Assembly (NCBI GenBank): GCA_014239155.1
Contig: JAAZZQ010000060.1
Coordinates: forward strand, 1-64,000
Direction: 5' to 3'
From: Lachnospiraceae bacterium
Lineage (GTDB): Bacteria > Bacillota > Clostridia > Lachnospirales > Lachnospiraceae
DNA length: 64,000 bases
Shown: one piece after another, positions 51,574 to 59,541 of the stretch
Numbering within the stretch: the first letter of the stretch is position 1
How the letters are laid out: the number at the start of each line of letters is the position of its first letter
Program-made: the position numbers and the translations under genes
The notes under the pieces: generated by a model
Databases searched by the model: none
The model's input: the letters and a program-made list of their open reading frames with translations, nothing else
What the model was told of the DNA's origin: nothing

Positions 51574-52641
51574 ATGGGGAATCAAGCACGTCAGAGTCAG
51601 GAGCTGGAGCTGTGGGAGGTTGTGCACTCCTCTGGAAATAGAAATTCATATTCTAGGCAGGCAAGAGCAAGAAGACAAAACATGCAAAACCAGAGGGACG
51701 ACAGAACACAGACAATTGATATTATACCTCAAAGAAGAATCCAAAATGGAAATACAAACAGAGCGAGAACAGTAAGACAAGCTACAGCAAGAGCAAGCTA
51801 CGATAACGTTGAAATGGTAAGACAAAATGTAGTACAGGCAGATATTGAGAGAGCGAGAACAGCAAGCAAGTATACAGCAAGAACAAGACAGCCGCAATTC
51901 AAATATCAGGAGCCAAGCAGAAGCAGGACAAGCTCCCAAAAGACCAAAAATAAAACAAAAAAAGCGAGGCATCGTGCCAGACTAAACCAATGCTTTGTCT
52001 TTTTATGGATTACAGCAATGTGTGCAGCGATTGCATTTATGGGAAAAACTTATTATCAAAATGTACATAATAGTACTGCTATCATAATGAGAACTGCAGA
52101 GGAACAATCTTTGCCAGAGGAAGTTCTTGTCGCAGAAGAGACAGAAAAAAAGCCGGATATTCAGGAAGATTTTCTGACGATTAGCGACTACAATCGTCCC
52201 GGGACAAAACTTGCGGAAGTCAATAATATATTTGTGCATTATACAGCAAATAAAGGAACGTCAGCAGCGCAGAATAGAAGCTATTTTGAAAATCTTGGTG
52301 TAACACACGAGCGGGCAGTAAGTGCACATTTTATCATTGGTTATGAAGGAGAGATTATTCAGTGCATTCCTTTGGAGGAGGAAGCCTATGCAGTGATAGG
52401 ACGAAATAAGGATTCGATTTCAATCGAGTGTTGTTTTACCGCAGCAGATGGTTCGTTTACACAGGAAACTTATGACTCCCTTGTGGAGATGCTGGCATGG
52501 CTGATTGACAAATATAATTTGAAACCACAGGATATTTTGCGTCACTATGATTGCGGTGGAAAGAAGTGTCCGATTTATTATGTAGATCATGAAGATGCGT
52601 GGCAAAAGTTGCTCTATGATGTGGAACATTATGTTTTATAA
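51574..52641 (+). CDS. Membrane-anchored N-acetylmuramoyl-L-alanine amidase with Arg/Gln-rich N-terminus
   Basis: A 355-residue protein. Residues 1-130 are disordered and rich in Arg, Gln, Asn and Thr with repeated ARTxRQ/TARA motifs. A membrane segment lies at about 140-160. Residues about 205-350 form an Amidase_2 (PGRP-like) domain with zinc ligands in IFVHYTANKGTS and HYDCGGKKCP and the catalytic SAHFIIG strand. The topology puts the basic tail in the cytosol and the amidase outside. ATG 51574 has AGGGAG eight bases upstream; a TTG at 51538 is poorer. Lysis or remodelling of wall peptides is expected. Confidence 0.9.
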   Translation: MGNQARQSQELELWEVVHSSGNRNSYSRQARARRQNMQNQRDDRTQTIDIIPQRRIQNGNTNRARTVRQATARASYDNVEMVRQNVVQADIERARTASKYTARTRQPQFKYQEPSRSRTSSQKTKNKTKKARHRARLNQCFVFLWITAMCAAIAFMGKTYYQNVHNSTAIIMRTAEEQSLPEEVLVAEETEKKPDIQEDFLTISDYNRPGTKLAEVNNIFVHYTANKGTSAAQNRSYFENLGVTHERAVSAHFIIGYEGEIIQCIPLEEEAYAVIGRNKDSISIECCFTAADGSFTQETYDSLVEMLAWLIDKYNLKPQDILRHYDCGGKKCPIYYVDHEDAWQKLLYDVEHYVL

Positions 52642-52684
52642 TAGCCTACAAGTTAAAATTCTCTATACATAACACACTTTTATT

Positions 52685-52727
52685 GCACCGAAACAATCAA
52701 ATAGATTGTTTCGGTGCAGCCTTTTTT
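52685..52727. terminator. Terminator between convergent genes
   Basis: GCACCGAAACAATC and GATTGTTTCGGTGC form a perfect 14-base stem with a five-base loop (52685-52698 with 52704-52717), followed by AGCCTTTTTT on the + strand. It serves the amidase gene and probably also the convergent REC/CheX gene. Confidence 0.9.
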
Positions 52728-54030
52728 AAAATTCGGAATTTTTGAGACCTTTGATAACCTCCTGTGCATTAAATGGTTTTGTAAAGAATAATTCTGCGCC
52801 TTCTCTTAGCGCATCCATAAGCTTATCTTTCTGACCGGCTGCAGAAATCATGGCAACCATTGCTTCCGGATTATGTTCTTTGATTTTTCTGAGTGCTGTC
52901 ACACCGTCCATTACAGGCATGGTAATATCGAGAGTGACAATATCAGGCATTAGTTCTTTGTACAGTTCAACGCCTTCTAAACCATTTGTTGCTTCACCTA
53001 CCACCTGATAACCATTTTCGTTAAGCAGCGTTATCAAAACTTTGCGGATAAGAGAGGAGTCGTCCACAACAAGTACGGTAGGAAGTGTACTGGAAGTGTC
53101 AGTGCATAGTTTTGTCTTTTTCAAATTTAGTGTGTGTGGGTTGTTCCCGGGGATAAAATCTGCATCTGCTGAAATAATAAGATCAAATTCAAAGTCATCA
53201 ATATACACAGGCATACAGTAAGCATTGCCCGACAGTTGCTGATTTAAGTATACTTCTGGCGGAACCATTTCGATAAAAATATCGTCATCGCTGAGTACAG
53301 AGTCAAAAAGTCCATTGTTTAGATTGGCAAATTCACAGACAGCATCATAAACTTCATCGCTGCTTGTGACAGCGACTGTCTTAGCATAATTTTTGGCAAG
53401 CCTAATAATGCCATCTAGTTCATTGGTAGCGCCGAAACCAAGAAAGATATTGTAGTCACCGACAGATTTTTGACCGGCGAGCATACTATAAGAGTATTCT
53501 GATGCTTTTTTCATTCGCCCAAAATAGAAATTGTTGGTGACAAATCGAGTGAGATTACGCATGACCAGACCTGCCAAATCTGTTATCATTGGATCGCGAA
53601 CGGTAGCAAAGAGTGGAATGATAGACTCAAAATCATCTTTTTTTACTGCTTCCAGCTCGTCATCTGTGAAACCATGCATTTTCTGAAAATTATGCAGGTG
53701 TTCTCTGACTGCTTCCATAGACAAATCAAGTGTGTCAATCAGCAATTGAAAGAATTTCATTGCCAAATCACCTTGCATGGACAGAAGTTCTGATACCTGA
53801 TTTTCTGTAAGGTATCCCAGTTCGATTGCAATGTCACCAAAACGGCGGTCTTGCTGTGTCTGCTGATGGTTAATTTCTTCTGCCTGTTCTTTTGTCAGAA
53901 GTCCTTGTGCAACAGCAATGGTTCCTAGTTTAACACGAGTCTTCTGAATTTCTTCCTGAAAGGAGTTTTTCTGTTCAATTGTAATAACTGACTGTCCGAC
54001 CAAATAGTTACTAAATAGTTGAATAAACAT
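52726..54030 (-). CDS. MshEN-like / CheX-like / REC three-domain signalling protein
   Basis: A 434-residue protein. Residues about 30-90 contain two motifs, KLGTIAVAQGLLTKEQAEE and RFGDIAIELGYLTENQVSEL, resembling the MshEN/GspE N-terminal units that bind c-di-GMP in other proteins. Residues about 165-300 look like CheX/CheC, with the ExxN phosphatase pattern E233-F-A-N236. Residues 317-434 are a receiver domain with D323-D324, phosphoacceptor D368, S396 and K418. It could accept phosphate and dephosphorylate a partner in response to a second messenger. The ATG at 54030 fits best; a GTG at 54042 is possible. The receiver and CheX calls are good; the first domain is tentative. Confidence 0.85.
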   Translation of the reverse strand: MFIQLFSNYLVGQSVITIEQKNSFQEEIQKTRVKLGTIAVAQGLLTKEQAEEINHQQTQQDRRFGDIAIELGYLTENQVSELLSMQGDLAMKFFQLLIDTLDLSMEAVREHLHNFQKMHGFTDDELEAVKKDDFESIIPLFATVRDPMITDLAGLVMRNLTRFVTNNFYFGRMKKASEYSYSMLAGQKSVGDYNIFLGFGATNELDGIIRLAKNYAKTVAVTSSDEVYDAVCEFANLNNGLFDSVLSDDDIFIEMVPPEVYLNQQLSGNAYCMPVYIDDFEFDLIISADADFIPGNNPHTLNLKKTKLCTDTSSTLPTVLVVDDSSLIRKVLITLLNENGYQVVGEATNGLEGVELYKELMPDIVTLDITMPVMDGVTALRKIKEHNPEAMVAMISAAGQKDKLMDALREGAELFFTKPFNAQEVIKGLKNSEF

Positions 54031-54147
54031 AACAATCCGCACCTTTCTTTGTTGTGTTGTCCGTGATGTCAGAAAAATCTACTTTATTATTGTATAAAAA
54101 AAAAGCCAAATAGACAACTATTATTTTGAAAAATATTGCTGTTTGCG

Positions 54148-54333
54148 TAAGAGTTCAGCCATGCAGAATTGATTGTGCGAATTGTACACAGGAGATTGCT
54201 CACTAAGGACAATTTGTACAATTAATTCTATAGGGCAGACGCCCATCATGAAATAAGTCGCCAACAAAAACCGAATATTATTTGTGAAAATATACACCCT
54301 GGCGACTTGTGAATGACATGGCTGAACTGTTAC
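54148..54333. repeat. Structured element family C, copy 2, with terminal inverted repeats
   Basis: Ends GTAAGAGTTCAGCCATG (54148-54164) and CATGGCTGAACTGTTAC (54317-54333) are inverted at 16 of 17 positions and match the ends of the 34028 element. Inside are AGAATTGATTGT with ACAATTAATTCT and GTCGCCA with TGGCGAC. It fills most of the 409-base gap and shows no open frame. Confidence 0.65.
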
Positions 54334-54451
54334 CTGTTTGCAACAGCTATATTTAGTATTATTTTGATGAATAATAATTATATATAGAAAAGAGTATTGT
54401 TTTTTTAGAAAAGACTGTTAATATGAATATATTATCAAGGAGGTTGAAATA

Positions 54452-54922
54452 ATGGATGAACAACAAAACAGACAGAAAGGGCATCAAGCCAATGAATTGA
54501 CAAAGAGCACAGAGTTGGTATCAGGACAAGTACTAAAGAAGTTTCGCTGGGAGATGGCAATAACTAGGTTGATGTGCGCAATTACATCAATACTTATCGT
54601 TTGTTTGCTTGCGGGAGGCGTATATGTGTTGCGACGGGTACAGCCTGTTTTGGACCAGGTTGCGGCAGTCGATATGGAAAACGTTAATGAGACGCTCAGT
54701 CAAGTAAAGTATACTTTGGAGAATGTGGATTTGCAGAAGGCGGCAGAGACAATGCAGCAGGCTGTAGATACAATGGAGTCAGTGGATCTGGAGGCATGGA
54801 ACAGCGCGATTGATGGACTGGATACCGCAGAACTTTCCAAGACGCTGGCAAATTTAAACGAGGCAACAGAGTCTTTGCGTCGCGTGGAAACTTCAATAAA
54901 TTCAATATTTGGCAGAAGGTAG
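54452..54922 (+). CDS. Single-pass membrane protein with coiled-coil tail, unknown function
   Basis: A 156-residue protein: cytosolic N-terminus (about 1-35), one membrane segment (about 38-60) and an extracytoplasmic helical tail. The tail contains near-periodic units NVNETLSQVKYTLENVDL, KAAETMQQAVDTMESVDL and WNSAIDGLDTAELSKTL, resembling DUF948-like or chemoreceptor-like coiled coils. No enzymatic motif. AGGAGG precedes the ATG. Function unknown. Confidence 0.82.
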   Translation: MDEQQNRQKGHQANELTKSTELVSGQVLKKFRWEMAITRLMCAITSILIVCLLAGGVYVLRRVQPVLDQVAAVDMENVNETLSQVKYTLENVDLQKAAETMQQAVDTMESVDLEAWNSAIDGLDTAELSKTLANLNEATESLRRVETSINSIFGRR

Positions 54923-54939
54923 TTATTTAGAAATAAAAT

Positions 54940-54968
54940 TTGACACAGCGCAATAGGATACGTATAAT
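54940..54968 (+). promoter_or_regulatory. Consensus promoter upstream of the 82-aa gene and hisS
   Basis: TTGACA at 54940-54945, 17 bases, TATAAT at 54963-54968. Confidence 0.88.
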
Positions 54969-55019
54969 ACTCTATAGATACGCAAGAGATTATGGATAAA
55001 AGCAAAAGGAGGGGATTGT

Positions 55020-55268
55020 ATGGCAGTATTTAGCGGTTTAGAGGATATGGATGAACTTATGGCGAAAAAAGAGCACCAGCATGAGCAGGAAATTGATGAT
55101 ATTATTCATATGTTAGACAGCAAGACCAAGAGTGGTGTAAGCCGAATAAAAGTAAATGTGTCTGATGAGCAGCAGGAGGGAACCGTAAATACACAGTATC
55201 ATCATGGGCGTTGTGATGTGGGCAGTCCTTGGTCTAAAGGAACTGTTAGAAATTTTGGATGCGATTAG
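55020..55268 (+). CDS. Small conserved-looking protein upstream of hisS, unknown function
   Basis: An 82-residue acidic protein with an N-terminal helix rich in Asp, Glu and His. It ends with a His/Cys-containing tail (QYHHGRCDVGSPWSKGTVRNFGCD) that could bind metal. AGGAGGGG and a consensus promoter precede it. It lies 31 bases before hisS and is probably cotranscribed with it. I do not recognise a family. Confidence 0.75.
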   Translation: MAVFSGLEDMDELMAKKEHQHEQEIDDIIHMLDSKTKSGVSRIKVNVSDEQQEGTVNTQYHHGRCDVGSPWSKGTVRNFGCD

Positions 55269-55299
55269 AGAGTGTTTGAAAAAGAAATGAGGTACAATT

Positions 55300-56562
55300 A
55301 TGGCACTGAATAAGAAGCCTGTTCATGGCATGAAGGATATTATGCCAGAAGAAATGCAAATACGTGATTACGTGATGCGTGTAATCAAAGAGACCTATGG
55401 AAAATTTGGCTTTGCGCCAATGGAAACACCTTGTATGGAGAATATTGAGAATTTGAGTAGTAGGCAAGGGGGGGAGAATGAAAAATTAATTTTTAAAATA
55501 TTGAAAAGAGGGGCACAGCTTAATTTGGAAACAGCAAAGACAGATGCAGATGTCGTTGATTTTGGGATGCGCTACGATCTGACTGTGCCGCTAGTTAGAT
55601 ATTATTCTAACCATATAAATGAGCTTCCATCACCTTTTAAGGCATTACAGATAGGAAATGTATGGAGAGCTGACCGACCGCAGAGAGGCAGATATCGCCA
55701 GTTTATGCAGTGTGATATTGATATTCTTGGCGAGGAATCCAACCTTGCAGAAATTGAGTTGATTCTTGCGACAACGACAACGCTAGGCAGACTTGGTTTT
55801 CAAAATTTTCAGATTCGTATCAATGATAGAAGAATCCTAAAAGCGATGGCTTCTTATAGTGGATTTGATGAGAAGGATTATGATAATATATTTATCACAC
55901 TTGACAAGATGGACAAGATTGGAGTGGAAGGCGTAAAACACGAATTGCTTGAATCGGGATATGGCATCGAAGCTGTTGAGAAATATCTCGTGCTCTTTAA
56001 AGGGATGGATGCGTCGAAGGACGCACTGGCATTTATGAAAGAAAAGCTGGCAGGAATCCTTGACGAAGATGTTCAGACAGGATTTCAAGAAATTATAGAG
56101 AGTGTAAATGCCACCAAGGGAGAATATTTCAAACTTGTGTTTGATCCTACCCTAGTGCGCGGAATGTCTTATTATACAGGAACAATTTTTGAGGTTGCAA
56201 TGCCAGAGTTTGGCGGAAGTTGCGGAGGCGGTGGACGTTATGATAAGATGGTGGGAAGGTTTACCGGAAAAGATGTTCCGGCGTGTGGATTTTCTATAGG
56301 ATTTGAACGCATTATATTACTCTTGCTGGAAAGTGGCTTTAAGGTGCCAAACCAAAATAAAAAGGTAGCATATTTAATTGAAAAAGGGGTATCGGGAAAG
56401 GCACTCTGCGATATTATTGCAAAGGCGCAAAAGGAGAGACAAAATGGTACACAGGTGCTGGTTACCCGCATGAATAAAAATAAAAAATTCCAGAAAGAAC
56501 AGCTTCTGGCAGATGGTTATGAGGAGATAAGACAATTCTATAAAGAAGGATTGAAAAATTAG
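55300..56562 (+). CDS. hisS: Histidyl-tRNA synthetase
   Basis: A 420-residue class II synthetase. Motif 2 is seen as NVWRADRPQRGRYRQFMQCD, the histidine-specific loop as LVRGMSYYTGTIFEV, and motif 3 as GFSIGFERI, with GGSCGGGGRYD before it. The C-terminal anticodon-binding domain (about 330-420) is short. The loop reads GMSYYTG where most enzymes have GLDYYTR. HisZ was considered because of this, but the intact motif 2 arginines and lack of hisG nearby favour HisS; a second, conventional HisS elsewhere is possible. Confidence 0.88.
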   Translation: MALNKKPVHGMKDIMPEEMQIRDYVMRVIKETYGKFGFAPMETPCMENIENLSSRQGGENEKLIFKILKRGAQLNLETAKTDADVVDFGMRYDLTVPLVRYYSNHINELPSPFKALQIGNVWRADRPQRGRYRQFMQCDIDILGEESNLAEIELILATTTTLGRLGFQNFQIRINDRRILKAMASYSGFDEKDYDNIFITLDKMDKIGVEGVKHELLESGYGIEAVEKYLVLFKGMDASKDALAFMKEKLAGILDEDVQTGFQEIIESVNATKGEYFKLVFDPTLVRGMSYYTGTIFEVAMPEFGGSCGGGGRYDKMVGRFTGKDVPACGFSIGFERIILLLLESGFKVPNQNKKVAYLIEKGVSGKALCDIIAKAQKERQNGTQVLVTRMNKNKKFQKEQLLADGYEEIRQFYKEGLKN

Positions 56563-56569
56563 GCAGAAT

Positions 56570-57241
56570 ATGGGAACAAAAGTAAAAAAAGTCAGAATAA
56601 AAAATCTGAAGAAGAAAAGGGCGCTTGCTCTTGAGATAATTGAGCGTCTAAAGAAAGCATATCCCGATTCGGACTGTACACTCAACTACAATGAAGCGTG
56701 GAAATTGTTGGTGAGTGTACGTCTGGCAGCGCAGTGTACCGACGCGAGAGTCAATGTGGTGGTAGAAGGACTTTATGAAAAGTTTCCGACGATAGAGGCG
56801 CTTGCGGACGCGGAGGTTTCAGCGATTGAGCGCATTGTGAGACCATGCGGATTAGGGCATAGTAAAGCGCGGGATATCAATGCTTGCATGAAGATGCTTC
56901 GAGACGAGTTTGACGGTAAGGTGCCAGATGATTTTAAGGCACTTTTAAGCCTTCCGGGAGTTGGAAGAAAGAGTGCAAATCTTATTATGGGTGATGTGTT
57001 TGGGAAACCAGCAATTGTGACAGATACACACTGTATTCGACTCACAAACAGGATGGGACTGGTTGATAATGTAAAAGAGCCAAAGAAGGTAGAGATGATT
57101 TTATGGGAGCTTATTCCGCCGGAAGAAGGCAATCAGTTTTGTCATAGACTTGTAGATCATGGGCGTGAGATTTGTACTGCTAGAACCAAGCCATATTGTG
57201 ACAGATGTTGTTTGGCAGATATCTGCAAGAAACAGATATAG
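56570..57241 (+). CDS. nth: Endonuclease III
   Basis: A 223-residue HhH-GPD DNA glycosylase/AP lyase. The helix-hairpin-helix LPGVGRKSANLIMG carries catalytic K134, with D152 in TDTHC. A C-terminal [4Fe-4S] motif is read in CTARTKPYCDRCCLADIC. It removes oxidised pyrimidines. It begins eight bases after hisS and is probably in the same transcript. Confidence 0.95.
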   Translation: MGTKVKKVRIKNLKKKRALALEIIERLKKAYPDSDCTLNYNEAWKLLVSVRLAAQCTDARVNVVVEGLYEKFPTIEALADAEVSAIERIVRPCGLGHSKARDINACMKMLRDEFDGKVPDDFKALLSLPGVGRKSANLIMGDVFGKPAIVTDTHCIRLTNRMGLVDNVKEPKKVEMILWELIPPEEGNQFCHRLVDHGREICTARTKPYCDRCCLADICKKQI

Positions 57242-57316
57242 AGGCATGTGCAAAAATGTTGCTGTTTATGCTAAGAAGTCAATAATTATGAAAAAATAAA
57301 GCAGGATGGAAATTTT

Positions 57317-59113
57317 ATGCCAGAACAGGAAAAACTTATTTTTCACACAATTTCACTCGATGACAGGAATTGGATAAACGATAAACTAAAAGAAGATCAT
57401 TTAGAGGTCTGTGAATATACGTTTGCCAATAATTTTGTCTGGTCAAAAGTATACAATGTGCAAGTTGGCAGTGCTTATGGATGCGGTGTGATTCGATACA
57501 GAGGACAGGAGAATTATCAGTACTCTTTTCCGTTTGGAAATGGAGATAAAAGAGCGATGATAGAGCACTTGAGAAAAATATGTGCGGTGCATGGACACAA
57601 GCTAGATTTTTATCCACTTACAGAAAAATGCAGGCGCAAACTGATGGACTGGTTTCCGGGAATGTTTGAAATTTGCTCGAATAGAGATAAATTTGATTAT
57701 GTGTATACAGTGGAGAAACTTTCCACGTTAAAAGGAAAAAAACTGCATGGAAAGCGAAATCATATTGCGCGCTTTATGGATGATGGCGACTGGCATTATG
57801 AACCACTCACAGAAAAAAATATAGATGAGTGTCGCCAAATGGCTAAAGACTGGACCTCTCTGCGCACTGAGAAATGGAATGAGGAGATGGCTTTGGAAAT
57901 CAGCGTATTGGAAGTGGCATGTTCTAATTTTAATGCGCTTGGACTCCGCGGAGGTGTGTTGTATAAGGGGGATAAAATTGTTGCATTTACAATTGGAGAA
58001 CAGTTGAATACAGATACCTTTGTGGTTCATTTCGAGAAGGCATTTCCTGATTTGCAGGGTGCATATCCTATGATTAATCAACAGTTTGTATTGCATGAGG
58101 CACAAAGTTATCAATATGTAAATCGAGAAGAGGATACAGGAGATTTGGGACTGCGCAAAGCAAAACTTTCCTACTATCCTGATTTTTTGGTGAAAAAATA
58201 CACTGCTGTGGAGAGTGGTGTTGTCTTTGCGGATGAAAGGCAAAAGGAGTATCTTATAGAACTGTGGAATCAATGTTTTGGTGATGATAGGCAGTATATC
58301 GAACTGTATTTGGAAAATCGTTTTGAGACAGAAAATATGTTTGTAATCTATGAGGATAATCGTCCTGTCTCAATGGCAAGCCTGCTGCCAGTGCAGATTA
58401 CAATCAATGGAAACAAAGAAAATGCCCGCTATGTCTATGCGGTGGCGACACTTCCGGCATATCGCAATAAAGGCTATGCGTCAAAACTTATAAGACATGC
58501 TGCAGAAAGGGTGAAAGAACCTTTGATTTTGCAGCCAGCAGACAGAGATTTGCAGGAATATTACGAAAAACATGGTTTTGTAGATGCCTTTGGTGAAAGC
58601 CCCTGCTGGATTTATGCTGGTAAATGTACGGAGACAGCCAGCGTTCCATCAATTGGTGAAAATGATTTAAGAGCTGCGGAGACAGTTTCTGAGCAAGATG
58701 AGTTGGATGAACTTGGCAATTGGTCGGTTGCAGATGCAAGTGAGAAAGAATATAAGCTAGTTCGTGATAAAGCGTTTGAGAAGGAAGGCTATGTGGAATG
58801 GGACGAACAAGCCATTGCATATGCTATCAAAGAGAATTTATTTTGTGGAGGAAGGACGCTTTTGCTGACCAATATGACAAATGACAAGGAAGCGCAGCGT
58901 GCAGTGTTGATGTATCGCGTAGAAAAGGATAGTCTTCATATTGTTGAGACAACTCTTAATGACAAGGAATTGCATGAGATTCTACCTGAGTTGCTTTTGC
59001 ACACAGGCACGACGTGGGCATTTGAGCGAAATATGGGGGGGATGATACTACTGCCAGAACATATTTCCGATTGGGATTATAAGGAAGGATATCTGGGATT
59101 AACATTAGGATAA
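57317..59113 (+). CDS. DUF2156-GNAT multidomain acyltransferase-like protein
   Basis: A 598-residue protein with three GNAT-fold parts. Residues about 1-295 are DUF2156-like, related to the catalytic domain of phosphatidylglycerol lysyltransferases, with LHGKRNHIARF and YPMINQQF segments. Residues about 305-425 are a clear GNAT domain with YVYAVATLPAYRNKGYASKL, the acetyl-CoA loop. Residues about 470-598 are a divergent partner domain. There is no membrane segment. It could aminoacylate or acetylate a small molecule or peptide; the substrate is unknown. Confidence 0.85.
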   Translation: MPEQEKLIFHTISLDDRNWINDKLKEDHLEVCEYTFANNFVWSKVYNVQVGSAYGCGVIRYRGQENYQYSFPFGNGDKRAMIEHLRKICAVHGHKLDFYPLTEKCRRKLMDWFPGMFEICSNRDKFDYVYTVEKLSTLKGKKLHGKRNHIARFMDDGDWHYEPLTEKNIDECRQMAKDWTSLRTEKWNEEMALEISVLEVACSNFNALGLRGGVLYKGDKIVAFTIGEQLNTDTFVVHFEKAFPDLQGAYPMINQQFVLHEAQSYQYVNREEDTGDLGLRKAKLSYYPDFLVKKYTAVESGVVFADERQKEYLIELWNQCFGDDRQYIELYLENRFETENMFVIYEDNRPVSMASLLPVQITINGNKENARYVYAVATLPAYRNKGYASKLIRHAAERVKEPLILQPADRDLQEYYEKHGFVDAFGESPCWIYAGKCTETASVPSIGENDLRAAETVSEQDELDELGNWSVADASEKEYKLVRDKAFEKEGYVEWDEQAIAYAIKENLFCGGRTLLLTNMTNDKEAQRAVLMYRVEKDSLHIVETTLNDKELHEILPELLLHTGTTWAFERNMGGMILLPEHISDWDYKEGYLGLTLG

Positions 59114-59196
59114 GATATTTTAGATAAAAATAGACAAAAAATATCAATAAAAATGATTGATTTTAACAATTCCAAAATGGGAAAATGTATGTTATG

Positions 59197-59495
59197 ATAG
59201 AAAAAAGCAATGAAGAGAAATAGTAATCATATGAAACACTTCAGAGAGCTGTCGATTGGTGCGAGACAGTATGGGAAGTATGGTGAACTCGTCTTGGAGC
59301 TGTGTGCTTGAAACAGCATTGAGAGTAGGGTGCAACGGAAGACCTGCCGTTATCAGGGGAAGGCATAATAGTGCTGAATGAGTGCATACTTTTATTTTGT
59401 ATAAAAGTGTGAAGTAGAGTGGTACCGCGAGAGATTATAGGAGAGTCTTTCGTCTCTACAACGGTAATGTTGTGGAGTCGAAAGGCTTTTTCATC
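59197..59495 (+). promoter_or_regulatory. Leucine T-box riboswitch ahead of leuA
   Basis: Stem I runs from about 59206, with the specifier GAACTC at 59285-59290 whose CTC (59288-59290) is a leucine codon. The conserved T-box AGAGTGGTACCGCG is at 59416-59429. The terminator TCTCTACAAC-loop-GTTGTGGAG with outer CTTTCG/CGAAAG ends in CTTTTT near 59491. Uncharged tRNA-Leu should stabilise the antiterminator and turn leuA on. Confidence 0.94.
59446..59491 (+). terminator. T-box terminator
   Basis: Long stem CTTTCG-TCTC-ACAAC with GTTGT-GAG-CGAAAG, followed by GCTTTTT; mutually exclusive with the T-box antiterminator. Confidence 0.88.
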
Positions 59496-59541
59496 GTTAC
59501 CAGACAAAAAAAGTTTGAGAATAAAAATGGAGGAATGAGAC

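Noticed and set aside
55300-56562. HisZ (ATP phosphoribosyltransferase regulatory subunit)
   Set aside because: Motif 2, the histidine loop and motif 3 are intact, and no hisG is nearby; HisS is the better call.
59200-59500. A tRNA gene or protein frame in the leuA leader
   Set aside because: The conserved AGAGTGGTACCGCG box, leucine specifier and terminator show it is a T-box leader; antisense frames there are shadows.
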